Source: Rikenella microfusus
GTDB taxonomy: Bacteria; Bacteroidota; Bacteroidia; Bacteroidales; VadinHA17
DNA: 64,000 bases
Direction of reading: 5' to 3'
NCBI GenBank assembly: GCA_020722575.1
Contig: DYKN01000002.1
Span: 147,290-211,289, forward strand
In this document: positions 18,985-28,880 of the stretch, one piece after another
Layout of the letters: the number at the start of each line of letters is the position of its first letter
Position numbering within the stretch: the first letter of the stretch is position 1
Program-made: the position numbers and the translations under genes
The notes under the pieces: model-generated
Seen by the model: the letters and a program-made list of their open reading frames with translations, nothing else
The model's database searches: none
Told to the model about the DNA's origin: nothing

Positions 18985-20550
18985 ATGAAGAGATTTTATT
19001 CAAGTTTGCTGATAGCAGTATTATTGCCATTACTGCTGACTGCGCAAAAAGAGAATATTGACCTTGCAATGGTCTATAAGATCAAGCAGGAAGCTTTGAG
19101 GAGCAATTCACTGGAAGAAATGGCATATGGGTTATGCGATTATGTCGGTCCCCGGCTTACAGGTTCAACAGGTTTTACAAGAGGCAGTGAATGGGCGAAA
19201 AAGAAAATGGAAGAAATCGGCCTTCAGAATGTACGCATTGAAGAAGCGAGGGATTTTACCCGTGGTGGCTGGGATAATCTGAAAACTTATGCTGCCATGG
19301 TTGAACCCTATTATTCGAATCTTGCTTGCAATCCGGTTGCATGGACCGGCAGCACAAATGGACTTGTAAAGAGTGAGGTAATTTTACTGGATGCTCAGAA
19401 TGAATCGGATCTTGAAAAGTACAAAGGTAAATTATCGGGAAAGATTGTTCTGATGCCGTCAACCACTACGTATGAAATGAGTTTTACTCCTTTTGCAACG
19501 CGTTATACTGATGAACAGTTGAAGGAAATATCTATGGCTGCTGCCGGGAGGCAGGCTGGAAGGCGACCACAGGGAGACATTAATCAGATGATGGCTCAGA
19601 GAAATCTGCAGAATAAAATTCAGGAAATGCTTAAAAATGAAAACGTTGCAGTAATAATTAACAATTCGGGAAGTTTTAATGTACCTCGTTCAAATGGTGC
19701 AAACTATAAATGGGGCGACCCTGAACCCACACCACAACTTAATATACCTGTTGAAGCATACAGCAGAATGGTAAGGCTACTAAGACACAATGAAACTGTA
19801 GTTATGGAAGTCGAAATAAAAAACAGGTTCTTCGAAAGCCCGAAAGTTTACAATATTATTGGAGAGATTCCGGGTACTGATAAAAATCTAAAAGAAGAAG
19901 TTGTGCTGATCGGAGCACATATTGATTCATGGCATGGTGGAACCGGCGCAGCCGATAATGCTTCAGGGTGCATTGTTATGCTTGAGGCTATGAGAATACT
20001 TAAGACATTGAATGCTGCACCAAGAAGAACAATCAGGATTGCATTATGGGGCGGAGAGGAACAGGGGCTAAATGGTTCACGCGGATATGTTGAGAAATAT
20101 CTTATGGATCCTCAGACGCGTGCAAAGAAGCCCGGCTGGGATAAATTTGCTGGATATTTTAATATGGATAATGGATCAGGCAAATATCGTGGCATTTATC
20201 TCCAATCAAATGAGTTGCTTCGTCCTGTTTTCGAAGAATGGCTTAAGCCATTTGCCGATATGGGTTGTTCAACAGTAACTATCAGAAATACCAGTGGTAC
20301 GGACCATCTCTCTTTTGATTCAGCCGGCCTTCCGGGGTTTCAGTTTATTCAGGATCCTCTTGAATACGGAAGAGGTTATCACACTGTAATGGACACATTC
20401 GAAAGACTGGATTTTAGCGATCTAAGGCACAATGCAATAATCACCGCAGCATTTGCGTGGTTTGCAGCTCAGCGAGATATCAAGCTACCCGGTAAGCCCG
20501 AAATGCCTCAATCACAAAGCAGGCCAATGGGTTCACCCTTTGGATTCTGA
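18985..20550 (+). CDS. M28 family peptidase, carboxypeptidase Q-like
   Basis: 521-residue exported zinc peptidase. An N-terminal signal peptide (MKRFYSSLLIAVLLPLLLTA before QKENID) is present. Motifs in order are DYVGPRLTGSTGF, GAHIDSWHGGTGAADNASG (first metal His and bridging Asp), LWGGEEQGLNGS (catalytic Glu pair), FNMDNGSGKYRG (Asp) and GRGYHTVMDT (His). A PA-like insertion sits about residues 110-270. The layout is close to plasma glutamate carboxypeptidase/carboxypeptidase Q. It differs from the peptidase at 9333 in lacking the PDZ tail and lipobox. Single gene, convergent with tex. Confidence 0.94.
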   Translation: MKRFYSSLLIAVLLPLLLTAQKENIDLAMVYKIKQEALRSNSLEEMAYGLCDYVGPRLTGSTGFTRGSEWAKKKMEEIGLQNVRIEEARDFTRGGWDNLKTYAAMVEPYYSNLACNPVAWTGSTNGLVKSEVILLDAQNESDLEKYKGKLSGKIVLMPSTTTYEMSFTPFATRYTDEQLKEISMAAAGRQAGRRPQGDINQMMAQRNLQNKIQEMLKNENVAVIINNSGSFNVPRSNGANYKWGDPEPTPQLNIPVEAYSRMVRLLRHNETVVMEVEIKNRFFESPKVYNIIGEIPGTDKNLKEEVVLIGAHIDSWHGGTGAADNASGCIVMLEAMRILKTLNAAPRRTIRIALWGGEEQGLNGSRGYVEKYLMDPQTRAKKPGWDKFAGYFNMDNGSGKYRGIYLQSNELLRPVFEEWLKPFADMGCSTVTIRNTSGTDHLSFDSAGLPGFQFIQDPLEYGRGYHTVMDTFERLDFSDLRHNAIITAAFAWFAAQRDIKLPGKPEMPQSQSRPMGSPFGF

Positions 20551-20600
20551 AAAATACTTTATTCCTTAATCGAAGGCAGAAATCACTAAAGGCAAGTAAT

Positions 20601-22739
20601 TTATTTTTCGGGGGATACATCTTTAAGTGAAAGTTGTATCCTTTTCCTTTCGAGGTCAACACTGAGGACTTTGACCATTATATGCTGGTGAAGTTTTACC
20701 ACATCTGAAGGGTCCTTCACAAACTCTTTCCTGAGATTTGAAATATGGATAAGTCCGTCCTGTTTAACACCTATATCCACAAAAACGCCGAATTTTGTAA
20801 CATTTGTTACAATACCTGGAACAATCATACCTTCCTTAACATCTTCAATTGAATGTATATCAGCAAATCTAAATTCTTTTATTTTCATTCTGGGATCACG
20901 GCCAGGGCGTGCCAGTTCATTCATAATATCCATCAAAGTAGGAAGACCCGTCTTTTCAGTTACGTAATCATTAATATTTATTTTTTTTCTTAACTCCTCA
21001 TTTTGAATAAGGTCGACAACTTTTACTCCCAGATCAGAAGCCATTTTCTCAACAATGTAATAGCTCTCGGGATGAACTGCACTGGCGTCAAGAGGATTTT
21101 CTGCTCCTCTTATTCTCAGAAATCCTGCACATTGCTCAAATGCCTTTTCTCCCATTCTTTTTACATTCAAAAGTTCCTGTCTTGATTTAAATGGCCCGTT
21201 CTTGGTTCGGTACTCAATAATATTTTTTGCCAGTTGAGGGCCAAGGCCCGATACATAAGTAAGGAGATGACTGCTTGCAGTATTTAGCTCCACTCCCACT
21301 GCATTTACGCAGCTGATCACAACATCATCGAGAACATTCTGAAGTTTTGTCTGGTCGACATCATGCTGATATTGCCCCACTCCTATTGATCCGGGTTCAA
21401 TTTTTACCAATTCTGCCAGTGGATCCATAAGTCTCCTTCCAATTGAGATTGCTCCTCTAACCGTAACATCATAATCAGGGAACTCTTCTCTTGCAACTTT
21501 AGAAGCTGAATAAACTGATGCACCGGCCTCACTGACAACAAAAACCTGAATATCGCGATCAAACTTAATCCATCTGATAAGTTCTTCAGTCTCGCGACTT
21601 GCAGTACCGTTGCCAATTGCAATGGCTTCAATCTTATATGAATTGACAAGGGTTACAATTTTTTTTACTGAAAGCGCAGTTTGATTCTGTGGAGGATGGG
21701 GGTAAATTGTTTCATTATGCAGGAGATTGCCCTGCCTGTCGAGGCAAACAACTTTACAACCTGTACGATAGCCGGGATCTATTGCAAGCACATTTTTTTC
21801 CCCAAGCGGCGGAGCAAGAAGAAGTTGCCGGAGATTATCTGCAAAAACTTTGATTGCCACATCTTCAGCCCTCTCCCTGGCAATATTCTTGAATTCATTT
21901 TCCAGTGAAGGGGACAAAAGTCTTTTCCAGCTGTCGCCTATTGCTTCTCTTACAAGCTCAGACGAACGATTATTTTTCTTGATAAAAAGTCTCTCCAGTA
22001 GTCTGATAACTTTGCTTTCATCGGGTGCAATTGAAATTCGTAAAAAGCCCTCCTTCTCACCCCTCCGCATAGCAAGATAACGATGTGAAGGACATTTTGA
22101 TAGCAACTCCGACCAGTCAAAATAATCAGAATATTTAATTCCCTCTTTCTCTTTTCCTTTTATTACCGATGAATGAATTATTGCTTCCTTCTCATAGATT
22201 TTTCTCAGTGCTTTTCGTGCATCCTCATTTTCACTTATCCATTCGGCTATAATATCACCTGCGCCTGCAAGAGCTTCCTCAACCGCAGGCACAGATTCAC
22301 TAATAAAGTCCTCAGCCAGATCATCCGGATTATCTCTTTCCTGTCTGAAAACAATCTCTGCAAGTGGCTCAAGTCCCTTCTCTCGTGAAATTGTTGCGCG
22401 CGTTCTTCGCTTAGGGCGGTATGGTAAATAAATATCTTCAAGTTCCGAAAGAGTTAGCACTTCTTCGAGCTTTCTTCTGAGTTCAGGGGTCATCTTTCCC
22501 TGTTCCTCAATTGAACGAATGATACTTTCCCTTCTTTTATCCAGTTCTCCGAGTCTGGTATACTCATCTCTGACAGTAAGCAGGGTAACCTCATCCATAC
22601 TGCCTGTCATCTCTTTACGATAACGGCTGATAAATGGTATAGTGGCTCCATCGTTAAACAACCTTACAGCATTCTCCACCTGCCATACATACAGTTGAAG
22701 TTTTTCCGCTATTATCTGAAAATATTTTTCTGCATTCAT
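20601..22739 (-). CDS. tex: Tex family RNA-binding transcription accessory protein
   Basis: 712-residue Tex protein, the bacterial relative of Spt6. The N-terminal helical region contains TIPFISRYRKEMTG and LEDIYLPYRPKRRTRAT. The YqgF-like fold starts at NVLAIDPGYRTGCKVVCLD (about 320); helix-hairpin-helix segments include TYVSGLGPQLAKNIIEYR and FKSRQELLNVKRMG (about 505-535). A C-terminal S1 domain (about 635-708) has GIVTNVTKFGVFVDIGVKQ. Length is slightly below the E. coli protein, as usual for the phylum. It lies 27 bp downstream of the RlmI-like gene and ends the minus-strand operon. Confidence 0.97.
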   Translation of the reverse strand: MNAEKYFQIIAEKLQLYVWQVENAVRLFNDGATIPFISRYRKEMTGSMDEVTLLTVRDEYTRLGELDKRRESIIRSIEEQGKMTPELRRKLEEVLTLSELEDIYLPYRPKRRTRATISREKGLEPLAEIVFRQERDNPDDLAEDFISESVPAVEEALAGAGDIIAEWISENEDARKALRKIYEKEAIIHSSVIKGKEKEGIKYSDYFDWSELLSKCPSHRYLAMRRGEKEGFLRISIAPDESKVIRLLERLFIKKNNRSSELVREAIGDSWKRLLSPSLENEFKNIARERAEDVAIKVFADNLRQLLLAPPLGEKNVLAIDPGYRTGCKVVCLDRQGNLLHNETIYPHPPQNQTALSVKKIVTLVNSYKIEAIAIGNGTASRETEELIRWIKFDRDIQVFVVSEAGASVYSASKVAREEFPDYDVTVRGAISIGRRLMDPLAELVKIEPGSIGVGQYQHDVDQTKLQNVLDDVVISCVNAVGVELNTASSHLLTYVSGLGPQLAKNIIEYRTKNGPFKSRQELLNVKRMGEKAFEQCAGFLRIRGAENPLDASAVHPESYYIVEKMASDLGVKVVDLIQNEELRKKININDYVTEKTGLPTLMDIMNELARPGRDPRMKIKEFRFADIHSIEDVKEGMIVPGIVTNVTKFGVFVDIGVKQDGLIHISNLRKEFVKDPSDVVKLHQHIMVKVLSVDLERKRIQLSLKDVSPEK

Positions 22740-22766
22740 AAAATTCTCGAAAAGTGATGGTATTCT

Positions 22767-23972
22767 TTATTCAACATAAAGGACAAAACCTTTGAGGTAC
22801 TCACTTTCAGGATGAAAAATATTAACCGGGTGATCAGCAGGCTGTCCAAGATTATGTAGAATTCTGACTTTTCTGCCAGTATTTGCAGCTGCAGCAAATA
22901 TTGATTTTCTGAAATTTTCTCTTGATACTACCTGTGAGCAAGAAAAAGTAAAAATGATACCACCTGTTCTTATTGCCTCAATAGCTCTCATGTTTAATCG
23001 CTTATAACCCAGCAACGCATTTGGCAGTGCATCATTATGTTTGGCAAAGGCAGGTGGGTCGAGAATAATTAAATCATATTTTCCTTTACACTCTTTAAGA
23101 AATTCAAATGCATCGGCCTGATATGACGAATGCCGATTATCATCCCCGTAATTCAAACGAATGTTTTCATCTGCAAGCTTTAAGGCTGCAGAAGAACTAT
23201 CAACAGTATCAACCTTGCGAGCATTTTTCATGGCATAAACCGAAAATCCTCCTGTATATCCAAAAAGATTCAGTACCTCCATGGTATCAGAATATCTCTG
23301 AACAAGAGCTCTGTTTTCCCTCTGATCGATAAAGAACCCGGTTTTTTGTCCTGTTTTCCAGTCAACAATAAATTTATAACCATTTTCAGAAACTATTATC
23401 TCCTTTGCATCACCTTTTAGAAAACCGTTTCCGTTTTTCACTTCTAACCATTCAGGTAAAGTAGCATCACTCCTGTCATAAATAGCAACGACATTATCTT
23501 CCAGAATTTCAGCGATGATTTTTGCAATTTCGTCTCTGATTTTATACATACCGGCCGAGTGCATCTGGATCACCACCATCCGATTATAGTAATCAGCAAT
23601 AAGACCGGAAAGGTAATCGCCTTCGGCATAAATGAGTCTGAAAACGTTTGTCTCAGTATTATTGAATAAACCAAGTTTCTTACGATATTCAACGGCCGAT
23701 GAGATTTTTTTATAAAAAAAATCTCTGTCTGGAATTACATTTTCAAAAGATAGAATTCTTACTGCTATGGTTCCCGTCTGATAATGTCCCAGTGCAAGAA
23801 ACTGATCCTTGTTGTCATATACTTCTACAATATCACCGTTTACAGGATTACCGTATATTTTTTTAATTGCTCCTGAAAAAATCCACGGATGAAAACGGCG
23901 TACCGACTGGTCTTTTCCTGACTTAAGCACTATTTTGTTCTGTACGGCATTAATTTGATTTATTGATTTCAT
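22767..23972 (-). CDS. RlmI-like 23S rRNA (cytosine-5) methyltransferase
   Basis: 401-residue class I SAM-dependent methyltransferase. An N-terminal PUA domain (about 10-90; VRRFHPWIFSGAIKKI) is followed by an EEHEE-type linker and a Rossmann catalytic domain with NLFGYTGGFSVYAMKNA (SAM site), VDSSSAALKLADEN and LIILDPPAFAKH. This order matches RlmI, which methylates C1962 of 23S rRNA; a related specificity is likely but unproven. ATG 23972 was preferred to the adjacent GTG at 23975. It sits 10 bp after the exonuclease gene and 27 bp before tex. Confidence 0.93.
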   Translation of the reverse strand: MKSINQINAVQNKIVLKSGKDQSVRRFHPWIFSGAIKKIYGNPVNGDIVEVYDNKDQFLALGHYQTGTIAVRILSFENVIPDRDFFYKKISSAVEYRKKLGLFNNTETNVFRLIYAEGDYLSGLIADYYNRMVVIQMHSAGMYKIRDEIAKIIAEILEDNVVAIYDRSDATLPEWLEVKNGNGFLKGDAKEIIVSENGYKFIVDWKTGQKTGFFIDQRENRALVQRYSDTMEVLNLFGYTGGFSVYAMKNARKVDTVDSSSAALKLADENIRLNYGDDNRHSSYQADAFEFLKECKGKYDLIILDPPAFAKHNDALPNALLGYKRLNMRAIEAIRTGGIIFTFSCSQVVSRENFRKSIFAAAANTGRKVRILHNLGQPADHPVNIFHPESEYLKGFVLYVE

Positions 23973-23982
23973 CACAGTGTAA

Positions 23983-24570
23983 TCAAAATTGTCCTGTTAG
24001 TCTGGAATAAATCTGGTAACATACCCATGCATCGGTAGCGGCGTATATTTTTTGAGCTTCGGAGAGTACTGGTGCTTCCCAGTCAGTTACCTGTTGACTT
24101 TTTGAAATTCTGAAACCCATCACTATTGCAGTGATTTTTTTCAGGCTGGTGCTTTCAATACCAAAATCTCTTACAAGCATTTGCAGGTCAATAAAACCAG
24201 CCGGTTCAAACCTGGTTAACTTCTGGAGTGCATTGATGTCCTCGCGCAATGCAACACCTGTCTTAATAACTTTAGGATCGGAAAGTAAATGGACTAGTTC
24301 ATCCTGAAGGCCTATTTTGTTCAATCTGAAAAGGAATGCCGTATTATTGAAGGCAAGTTGAAGCAAAGAAACCCTGTTCCTTTTTCCTTTTCTGAAAGAT
24401 GGTTTTGTTTCGGTATCGAAGCCCAAGATTGATTTTCCTTCAAGTAGTTTGAAGTATTTTTTGAAAGTGTACATACTATCAATCACCAGCACTCTACCGT
24501 TAAATCTGTCGATGCTTATTTTATTAAGTTCTTCAGGAGTAATATTTTGCTGATACACTTTATTTTCCAT
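23983..24570 (-). CDS. 3'-5' exonuclease domain protein (RNase D-like)
   Basis: 195-residue protein consisting of a DnaQ-like 3'-5' exonuclease domain of the RNase D/WRN type. Exo I is LGFDTETKPSF with the metal-binding Asp and Glu, a middle segment reads TGVALREDINAL with the Exo II-type Asp, and the Exo III region YAATDAWVCYQIY supplies the last Asp. The HRDC domain of true RNase D is absent. Its start overlaps the DUF5063 stop by 11 bp, so the two are translationally coupled. Whether DNA or RNA is the substrate cannot be told. Confidence 0.92.
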   Translation of the reverse strand: MENKVYQQNITPEELNKISIDRFNGRVLVIDSMYTFKKYFKLLEGKSILGFDTETKPSFRKGKRNRVSLLQLAFNNTAFLFRLNKIGLQDELVHLLSDPKVIKTGVALREDINALQKLTRFEPAGFIDLQMLVRDFGIESTSLKKITAIVMGFRISKSQQVTDWEAPVLSEAQKIYAATDAWVCYQIYSRLTGQF

Positions 24571-25186
24571 TTTTTCTGAAATCTTTTTGCCGGCGGCTGA
24601 TTATCCACTTTTCCTGCCTCAGGATTCTTTCTTTCTCCGATTCATCCTCAGGAGCTTTACCTATTTCTTCCCCTGAATACAATAATTTATGAATAGCCCG
24701 AAGTGAATTAACAAGTTTCTGTCCCCAATAATTCTCAAAATTCAGTCTGCATTCCCAGACAGCATCATTCATAACTTCATTTGTGCCTGTCTGATAAAGA
24801 ATCACAAAATCTTTAAGATCCTGATAAATATCGGTAAGATTTTCGGCCAAACTTGCTACGACAGGTGTTTCCGATTCGTTTATCCTTTCATCAAATACCT
24901 CCAGGTAAATATCGGCTGTTCCAAATTTTTCCTTAAGAGTATCATGAATTTTATTCCAGTCTTCTTCCCTGACAAACTTTTCATTTCCCTCTTCAAAGAA
25001 AGGTTCCAGTTCAGGCAAGAGTGTTGCTTTTAGATAGATAAACGGCATGAGCCTCTGCAAGATCTGAAGCAATTCCTTACCGTCAAGTTCACGGGCTTTT
25101 TCCAGATATTTGCAGTATTCGTTTGCAGATGCAACAAATTCAACTATTGTTGTCGAGTAAAGAGATCCTGAGATATTATTATCCAT
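24560..25186 (-). CDS. DUF5063 domain protein
   Basis: 208-residue acidic, mainly helical cytoplasmic protein without signal or membrane segments. The sequence (IVEFVASANEYCKYLEKARE, DLTDIYQDLKDFVILYQTG, CRLNFENYWGQKLVNSLRAI) fits DUF5063, a family of unknown function often found beside the 3'-5' exonuclease gene in Bacteroidota. The stop overlaps the exonuclease start by 11 bp. A -7 box at 25212-25219 and a pair of CCGGTTAAT repeats precede the ATG, so this is probably the first gene of the unit running to tex. Confidence 0.88.
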   Translation of the reverse strand: MDNNISGSLYSTTIVEFVASANEYCKYLEKARELDGKELLQILQRLMPFIYLKATLLPELEPFFEEGNEKFVREEDWNKIHDTLKEKFGTADIYLEVFDERINESETPVVASLAENLTDIYQDLKDFVILYQTGTNEVMNDAVWECRLNFENYWGQKLVNSLRAIHKLLYSGEEIGKAPEDESEKERILRQEKWIISRRQKDFRKNGK

Positions 25187-25211
25187 TAACCGGTTCTGAT
25201 TGATTAACCGG
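25185..25211 (-). repeat. Tandem CCGGTTAAT repeats at the DUF5063 start
   Basis: Read on the minus strand, CCGGTTAAT occurs at 25211-25203 and again at 25193-25185, an 18-bp period, between the -7 box and the start codon; the second copy runs into the ATG. This position would suit an operator or a translational control site. Confidence 0.45.
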
Positions 25212-25219
25212 CAAAATTA
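25212..25219 (-). promoter_or_regulatory. Putative -7 box for DUF5063-exonuclease-rlmI-tex unit
   Basis: TAATTTTG on the minus strand, followed by C as in many Bacteroidota promoters, 25 bp before the ATG at 25186. Confidence 0.5.
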
Positions 25220-25288
25220 GCCATTTTTCTGGAGTTAATAAATAAGATGGCATAAATATGTTGGTTTAAAGAATGTTAACTTAACTTA

Positions 25289-27202
25289 TTATGAATTGTT
25301 CCAGGACAGCAGTCCCTGTTCATCCTGATGCAGTTTATTATGATCGAGGAGCCATCTGATAACCTTAACCACTTTTTCCTCGGAAAAATTAATTCTGTTC
25401 ACAAGATTATGGGCATTAACTTTTTCTGAATAAACAATAGTTTTTATCTCATTGATAATAAGGTCAAACTCATATTTGCTCAGTTCAAGTTCATTTCTTT
25501 TCCGGCATACATCGCAATTTCCGCACCTTTCAGCATCTTCGCCAAAATATTCGAGTAGCATAACCGACCTGCATTTTGTTTCTGATTCGGCATACTCGAG
25601 CATTTTTTCGAGCCGAAGAAGATATTTCTCTTTAACATGTAAATAGTTATCAGGGGAAATCAAAATAGATTTTCTATCGAGGCGTTCTTCGGTAAAAATA
25701 ACCAGAGGGGTTCTTTTGCCGGGAATATAATGTATGATGTTAAGTGCTGAAAGTCGTATCAGGTACTGGCATACTTTTTCACGGGAGAGTCCTGATTTTC
25801 TGGCCAGAATATCTTCATTAACTGGGACATACGAAGTAAACATTCCCGTATATGAGCGTAGCAAAAGTTTAATAAAACTATCATAATCCTCATTAGCTAC
25901 CTGAAATTTGTAAAGATCATCTCTTCCAACTATGAAATGAACCCTCGAAGGGTTATTGATTTCTTCAGTAAATTCAAGATAGCCTTCCCTCTGAAGAAAC
26001 ATAAGGCTGTTATAAGTGACAATCACGGGGAGATGGTATTGTGCAACAAATTCCTGCATATTAAAGTCGTGAACGGTATCTTTGCCCGCACCAACCGGTA
26101 TTTTTAAATAGTTGCACAGCATTTCATAAATATCCTTTATTTTTTCGATTGGTGGAAATTTCTGGGGGATACTCCCTTTAAGCCTGTTTTTATCGGCTTC
26201 ATTGAAAAGCAGAACAGCCCATGAAGGTTTGTTGTCACGTCCAGCCCTTCCTGTTTCCTGAAAATAAGATTCTATTGATTCAGGGATATCCCAGTGAATA
26301 ACAAATCTTACATCAGGTTTGTCAATTCCCATTCCGAATGCATTTGTAGCAACAATAATCCTTGTTTCTCCTGAATTCCATGAAGCCTGTTTTTTGTCAC
26401 GTAATTCATTTGAAATTCCGGCATGGTAATAATCGGCGCTGAAACCTTTTCCCGATAGCATTTCAGCCACCTCTCTTGCTCTTTTCCTGCTTCTTACATA
26501 TATTATTCCTGATCCTTTGACTTTTCTTAATGTATTTACAAGAAATGTTCCTTTATCCTCAACTTTTCTAACAAAATAGGAGATGTTTTTCCTTTCAAAA
26601 CTTGTCCTGAGAATATTTTTCCCCCTGAAGTTAAGTTTTTCGATAATATCCTCAATAACTTTTGGGGTAGCGGTAGCAGTTAGAGCCAGAAAAGGAGGAC
26701 TGGTACGAAGCAGATCTCTCAGTTCAACTATTTTAAGATATGAAGGCCTGAAATCGTAGCCCCACTGAGATATGCAGTGAGCCTCATCAATTGCCACAAG
26801 TGAAACATTAAGCCTTGGCGCCTTTGATTTAAAAAGTGGTGAGGAGATTCTTTCAGGAGATACATAAAGAAATTTATAATCGCCATAAATGCTGTTATCC
26901 AGTGTAATTTCAATTTCTTCCCTTGTCATTCCCGAATGAAGGGCAAGTGCTTTGATGTCCATTTCGTTAAGCCTTGCAACCTGTTCTTTCATAAGAGCTA
27001 TAAGTGGGGTAATGACAAGGCATATTCCCTCCATTGCGATGCCCGGTACCTGAAAGGTAACAGATTTTCCTCCCCCTGTAGGCATCAATCCAAGTGTATC
27101 CTCTCCTGCCAGTACTGATTTGATTATCTCTTCCTGCAAAGGTTTGAAACTGGTAAATCCCCAGTATTTGATAAGTATTTTCCTGCAGATTTCAATGTCC
27201 AT
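25289..27202 (-). CDS. recQ: ATP-dependent DNA helicase RecQ
   Basis: 637-residue superfamily 2 helicase unwinding DNA 3' to 5' in repair and recombination. Visible motifs: FKPLQEEII (Q-motif region), GLMPTGGGKSVTFQVP (Walker A), VAIDEAHCISQWGYDFRP (DEAH plus aromatic loop), LALTATAT (III), TNAFGMGIDKPDVRFV (V) and QETGRAGRDNKPS (VI). The RecQ-C-terminal zinc site has CRSVMLLEYFGE then CGNCDVC, followed by a winged-helix region. An HRDC domain is not evident, so it is a shortened type common in Bacteroidota genomes, which often encode more than one RecQ. Divergent from guaB. Confidence 0.96.
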   Translation of the reverse strand: MDIEICRKILIKYWGFTSFKPLQEEIIKSVLAGEDTLGLMPTGGGKSVTFQVPGIAMEGICLVITPLIALMKEQVARLNEMDIKALALHSGMTREEIEITLDNSIYGDYKFLYVSPERISSPLFKSKAPRLNVSLVAIDEAHCISQWGYDFRPSYLKIVELRDLLRTSPPFLALTATATPKVIEDIIEKLNFRGKNILRTSFERKNISYFVRKVEDKGTFLVNTLRKVKGSGIIYVRSRKRAREVAEMLSGKGFSADYYHAGISNELRDKKQASWNSGETRIIVATNAFGMGIDKPDVRFVIHWDIPESIESYFQETGRAGRDNKPSWAVLLFNEADKNRLKGSIPQKFPPIEKIKDIYEMLCNYLKIPVGAGKDTVHDFNMQEFVAQYHLPVIVTYNSLMFLQREGYLEFTEEINNPSRVHFIVGRDDLYKFQVANEDYDSFIKLLLRSYTGMFTSYVPVNEDILARKSGLSREKVCQYLIRLSALNIIHYIPGKRTPLVIFTEERLDRKSILISPDNYLHVKEKYLLRLEKMLEYAESETKCRSVMLLEYFGEDAERCGNCDVCRKRNELELSKYEFDLIINEIKTIVYSEKVNAHNLVNRINFSEEKVVKVIRWLLDHNKLHQDEQGLLSWNNS

Positions 27203-27271
27203 AATTGAAATCGGATATTTATTATTTCCCCGCTTTCTATACCTTATTCTTTAAAAAGCTCCTGTCAAATA

Positions 27272-27279
27272 CAAAAATA
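27272..27279 (-). promoter_or_regulatory. Possible -7 box for recQ
   Basis: TATTTTTG on the minus strand fits TAnnTTTG and would give a leader of about 60 nt. The surrounding sequence is T-rich, so a chance match is quite possible. Confidence 0.3.
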
Positions 27280-27380
27280 ATAACTGTATTTCAATTTTTT
27301 ATGTTTCTCAAAATAACCCACACTGTTTTCAGAGTCAGTTTTTTTTGTAATTTGCAGCCCGAAATTCAAAATTAAAGATC

Positions 27381-28862
27381 ATGTCATTCATTGATGATAA
27401 AATACTATTTGAAGGTTTAACTTTTGATGATGTTTTGCTTATTCCTGCATATTCTGAAGTTTTACCAAGGGAAGTTGATATCAGTTCAATGTTTACCCGG
27501 ACCATAAAAATGAACACTCCTGTTGTTTCGGCTGCTATGGACACAGTTACAGAGGCAGAGCTTGCAATTGCAATAGCCCGTGAAGGAGGAATAGGGGTTA
27601 TTCACAAGAACATGTCGATTGAGAAGCAGGCATCCCAGGTTAGAAAGGTTAAAAGAGCTGAAAATGTTATGATATCTGATCCTGTAACCATACACCCTGA
27701 TGCTACAGTTGCTGAAGCACTAGAATTAATGAGAGAATACAGGATCGGAGGAATACCTGTTGTGGATGGTAACGGAATACTCAAAGGGATTGTTACAAAC
27801 CGTGATCTGAGATTTGAAAACAATTCGACCAAAAAGATTTCCCTTATCATGACCACAAATCTCATAACTACAAGTTATCAATCTAATCTGGAAGAGGCAG
27901 CCAGAATACTTGAGAAACATAAAATTGAGAAACTACCAATAGTTGACAATGATAACAGGTTAATCGGCCTCATAACTTATAAAGACATTACAAAAGCCAA
28001 GGACAGGCCTAATGCCTGCAAGGACGACAAAGGTCGTCTGAGGGTGGCAGGAGCAGTAGGTATAGCTGCCGATACACTTGAACGTACTGAGGCTCTGATT
28101 AATGCAAATGTTGATGCCATTGTTATCGACACTGCTCACGGCCATACTAAAAATGTAATAGGAATATTAAGAGAAATAAAGAGAAATTTTCCCCATGTAG
28201 ACGTGGTTGTAGGAAATATAGGCACCGCTGAAGCTGCCAGAAAGCTCGTCGATGAGGGAGCAGATTGTGTAAAAGTAGGAATAGGCCCTGGTTCAATTTG
28301 CACCACAAGAGTAATAGCAGGTGTTGGAGTACCTCAACTCTCAGCAATTTATAATGTGGCTAAAGCAATTGAAGGTTCAGGAGTACCTGTAATTGCCGAC
28401 GGTGGTATCAGATATTCGGGTGATATTATAAAAGCTATTGCGGCAGGTGCTGATTCAATCATGGCCGGTTCGCTCTTTGCTGGTGTTGAAGAATCTCCCG
28501 GTGAGACAATTATTTACAACGGGAGAAAGTTCAAAACCTATCGCGGAATGGGATCAATAGAAGCCATGAGCCAGGGATCAAAAGATAGATATTACCAGGA
28601 TGTCGAAGATGATATCAAAAAACTCGTTCCGGAAGGTATCGAGGCAAGAGTTCCTTATAAAGGTACTCTTGCAGAAGTAATTTTCCAGATGGTAGGAGGA
28701 TTACGGGCAGGTATGGGATACCTCGGAACTTCAGATATACCTACACTGAAAAGGGAAGCCCGATTCGTAAGAATAACAGGCCCGGGCATAATTGAAAGTC
28801 ACCCTCATGATGTTAATATTACAAGAGAAGCTCCTAACTACAGTAGAAAATCTATTGAATAA
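27381..28862 (+). CDS. guaB: Inosine-5'-monophosphate dehydrogenase
   Basis: 493-residue IMPDH, oxidising IMP to XMP with NAD+, the committed step of GMP synthesis. The TIM barrel starts with [20 protein letters not shown]; two CBS domains are inserted about residues 95-205. The catalytic loop [13 protein letters not shown] carries the nucleophile Cys307, and the mobile flap contains [10 protein letters not shown]. Length is normal. A TAATTTG (27348-27354), one base short of the consensus -7 box, lies upstream. The first folding-factor gene starts 18 bp after the stop, so guaB may be co-transcribed with the envelope genes. Confidence 0.98.
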   Translation: MSFIDDKILFEGLTFDDVLLIPAYSEVLPREVDISSMFTRTIKMNTPVVSAAMDTVTEAELAIAIAREGGIGVIHKNMSIEKQASQVRKVKRAENVMISDPVTIHPDATVAEALELMREYRIGGIPVVDGNGILKGIVTNRDLRFENNSTKKISLIMTTNLITTSYQSNLEEAARILEKHKIEKLPIVDNDNRLIGLITYKDITKAKDRPNACKDDKGRLRVAGAVGIAADTLERTEALINANVDAIVIDTAHGHTKNVIGILREIKRNFPHVDVVVGNIGTAEAARKLVDEGADCVKVGIGPGSICTTRVIAGVGVPQLSAIYNVAKAIEGSGVPVIADGGIRYSGDIIKAIAAGADSIMAGSLFAGVEESPGETIIYNGRKFKTYRGMGSIEAMSQGSKDRYYQDVEDDIKKLVPEGIEARVPYKGTLAEVIFQMVGGLRAGMGYLGTSDIPTLKREARFVRITGPGIIESHPHDVNITREAPNYSRKSIE

Positions 28863-28880
28863 TAGCACCATTAAACCTTG

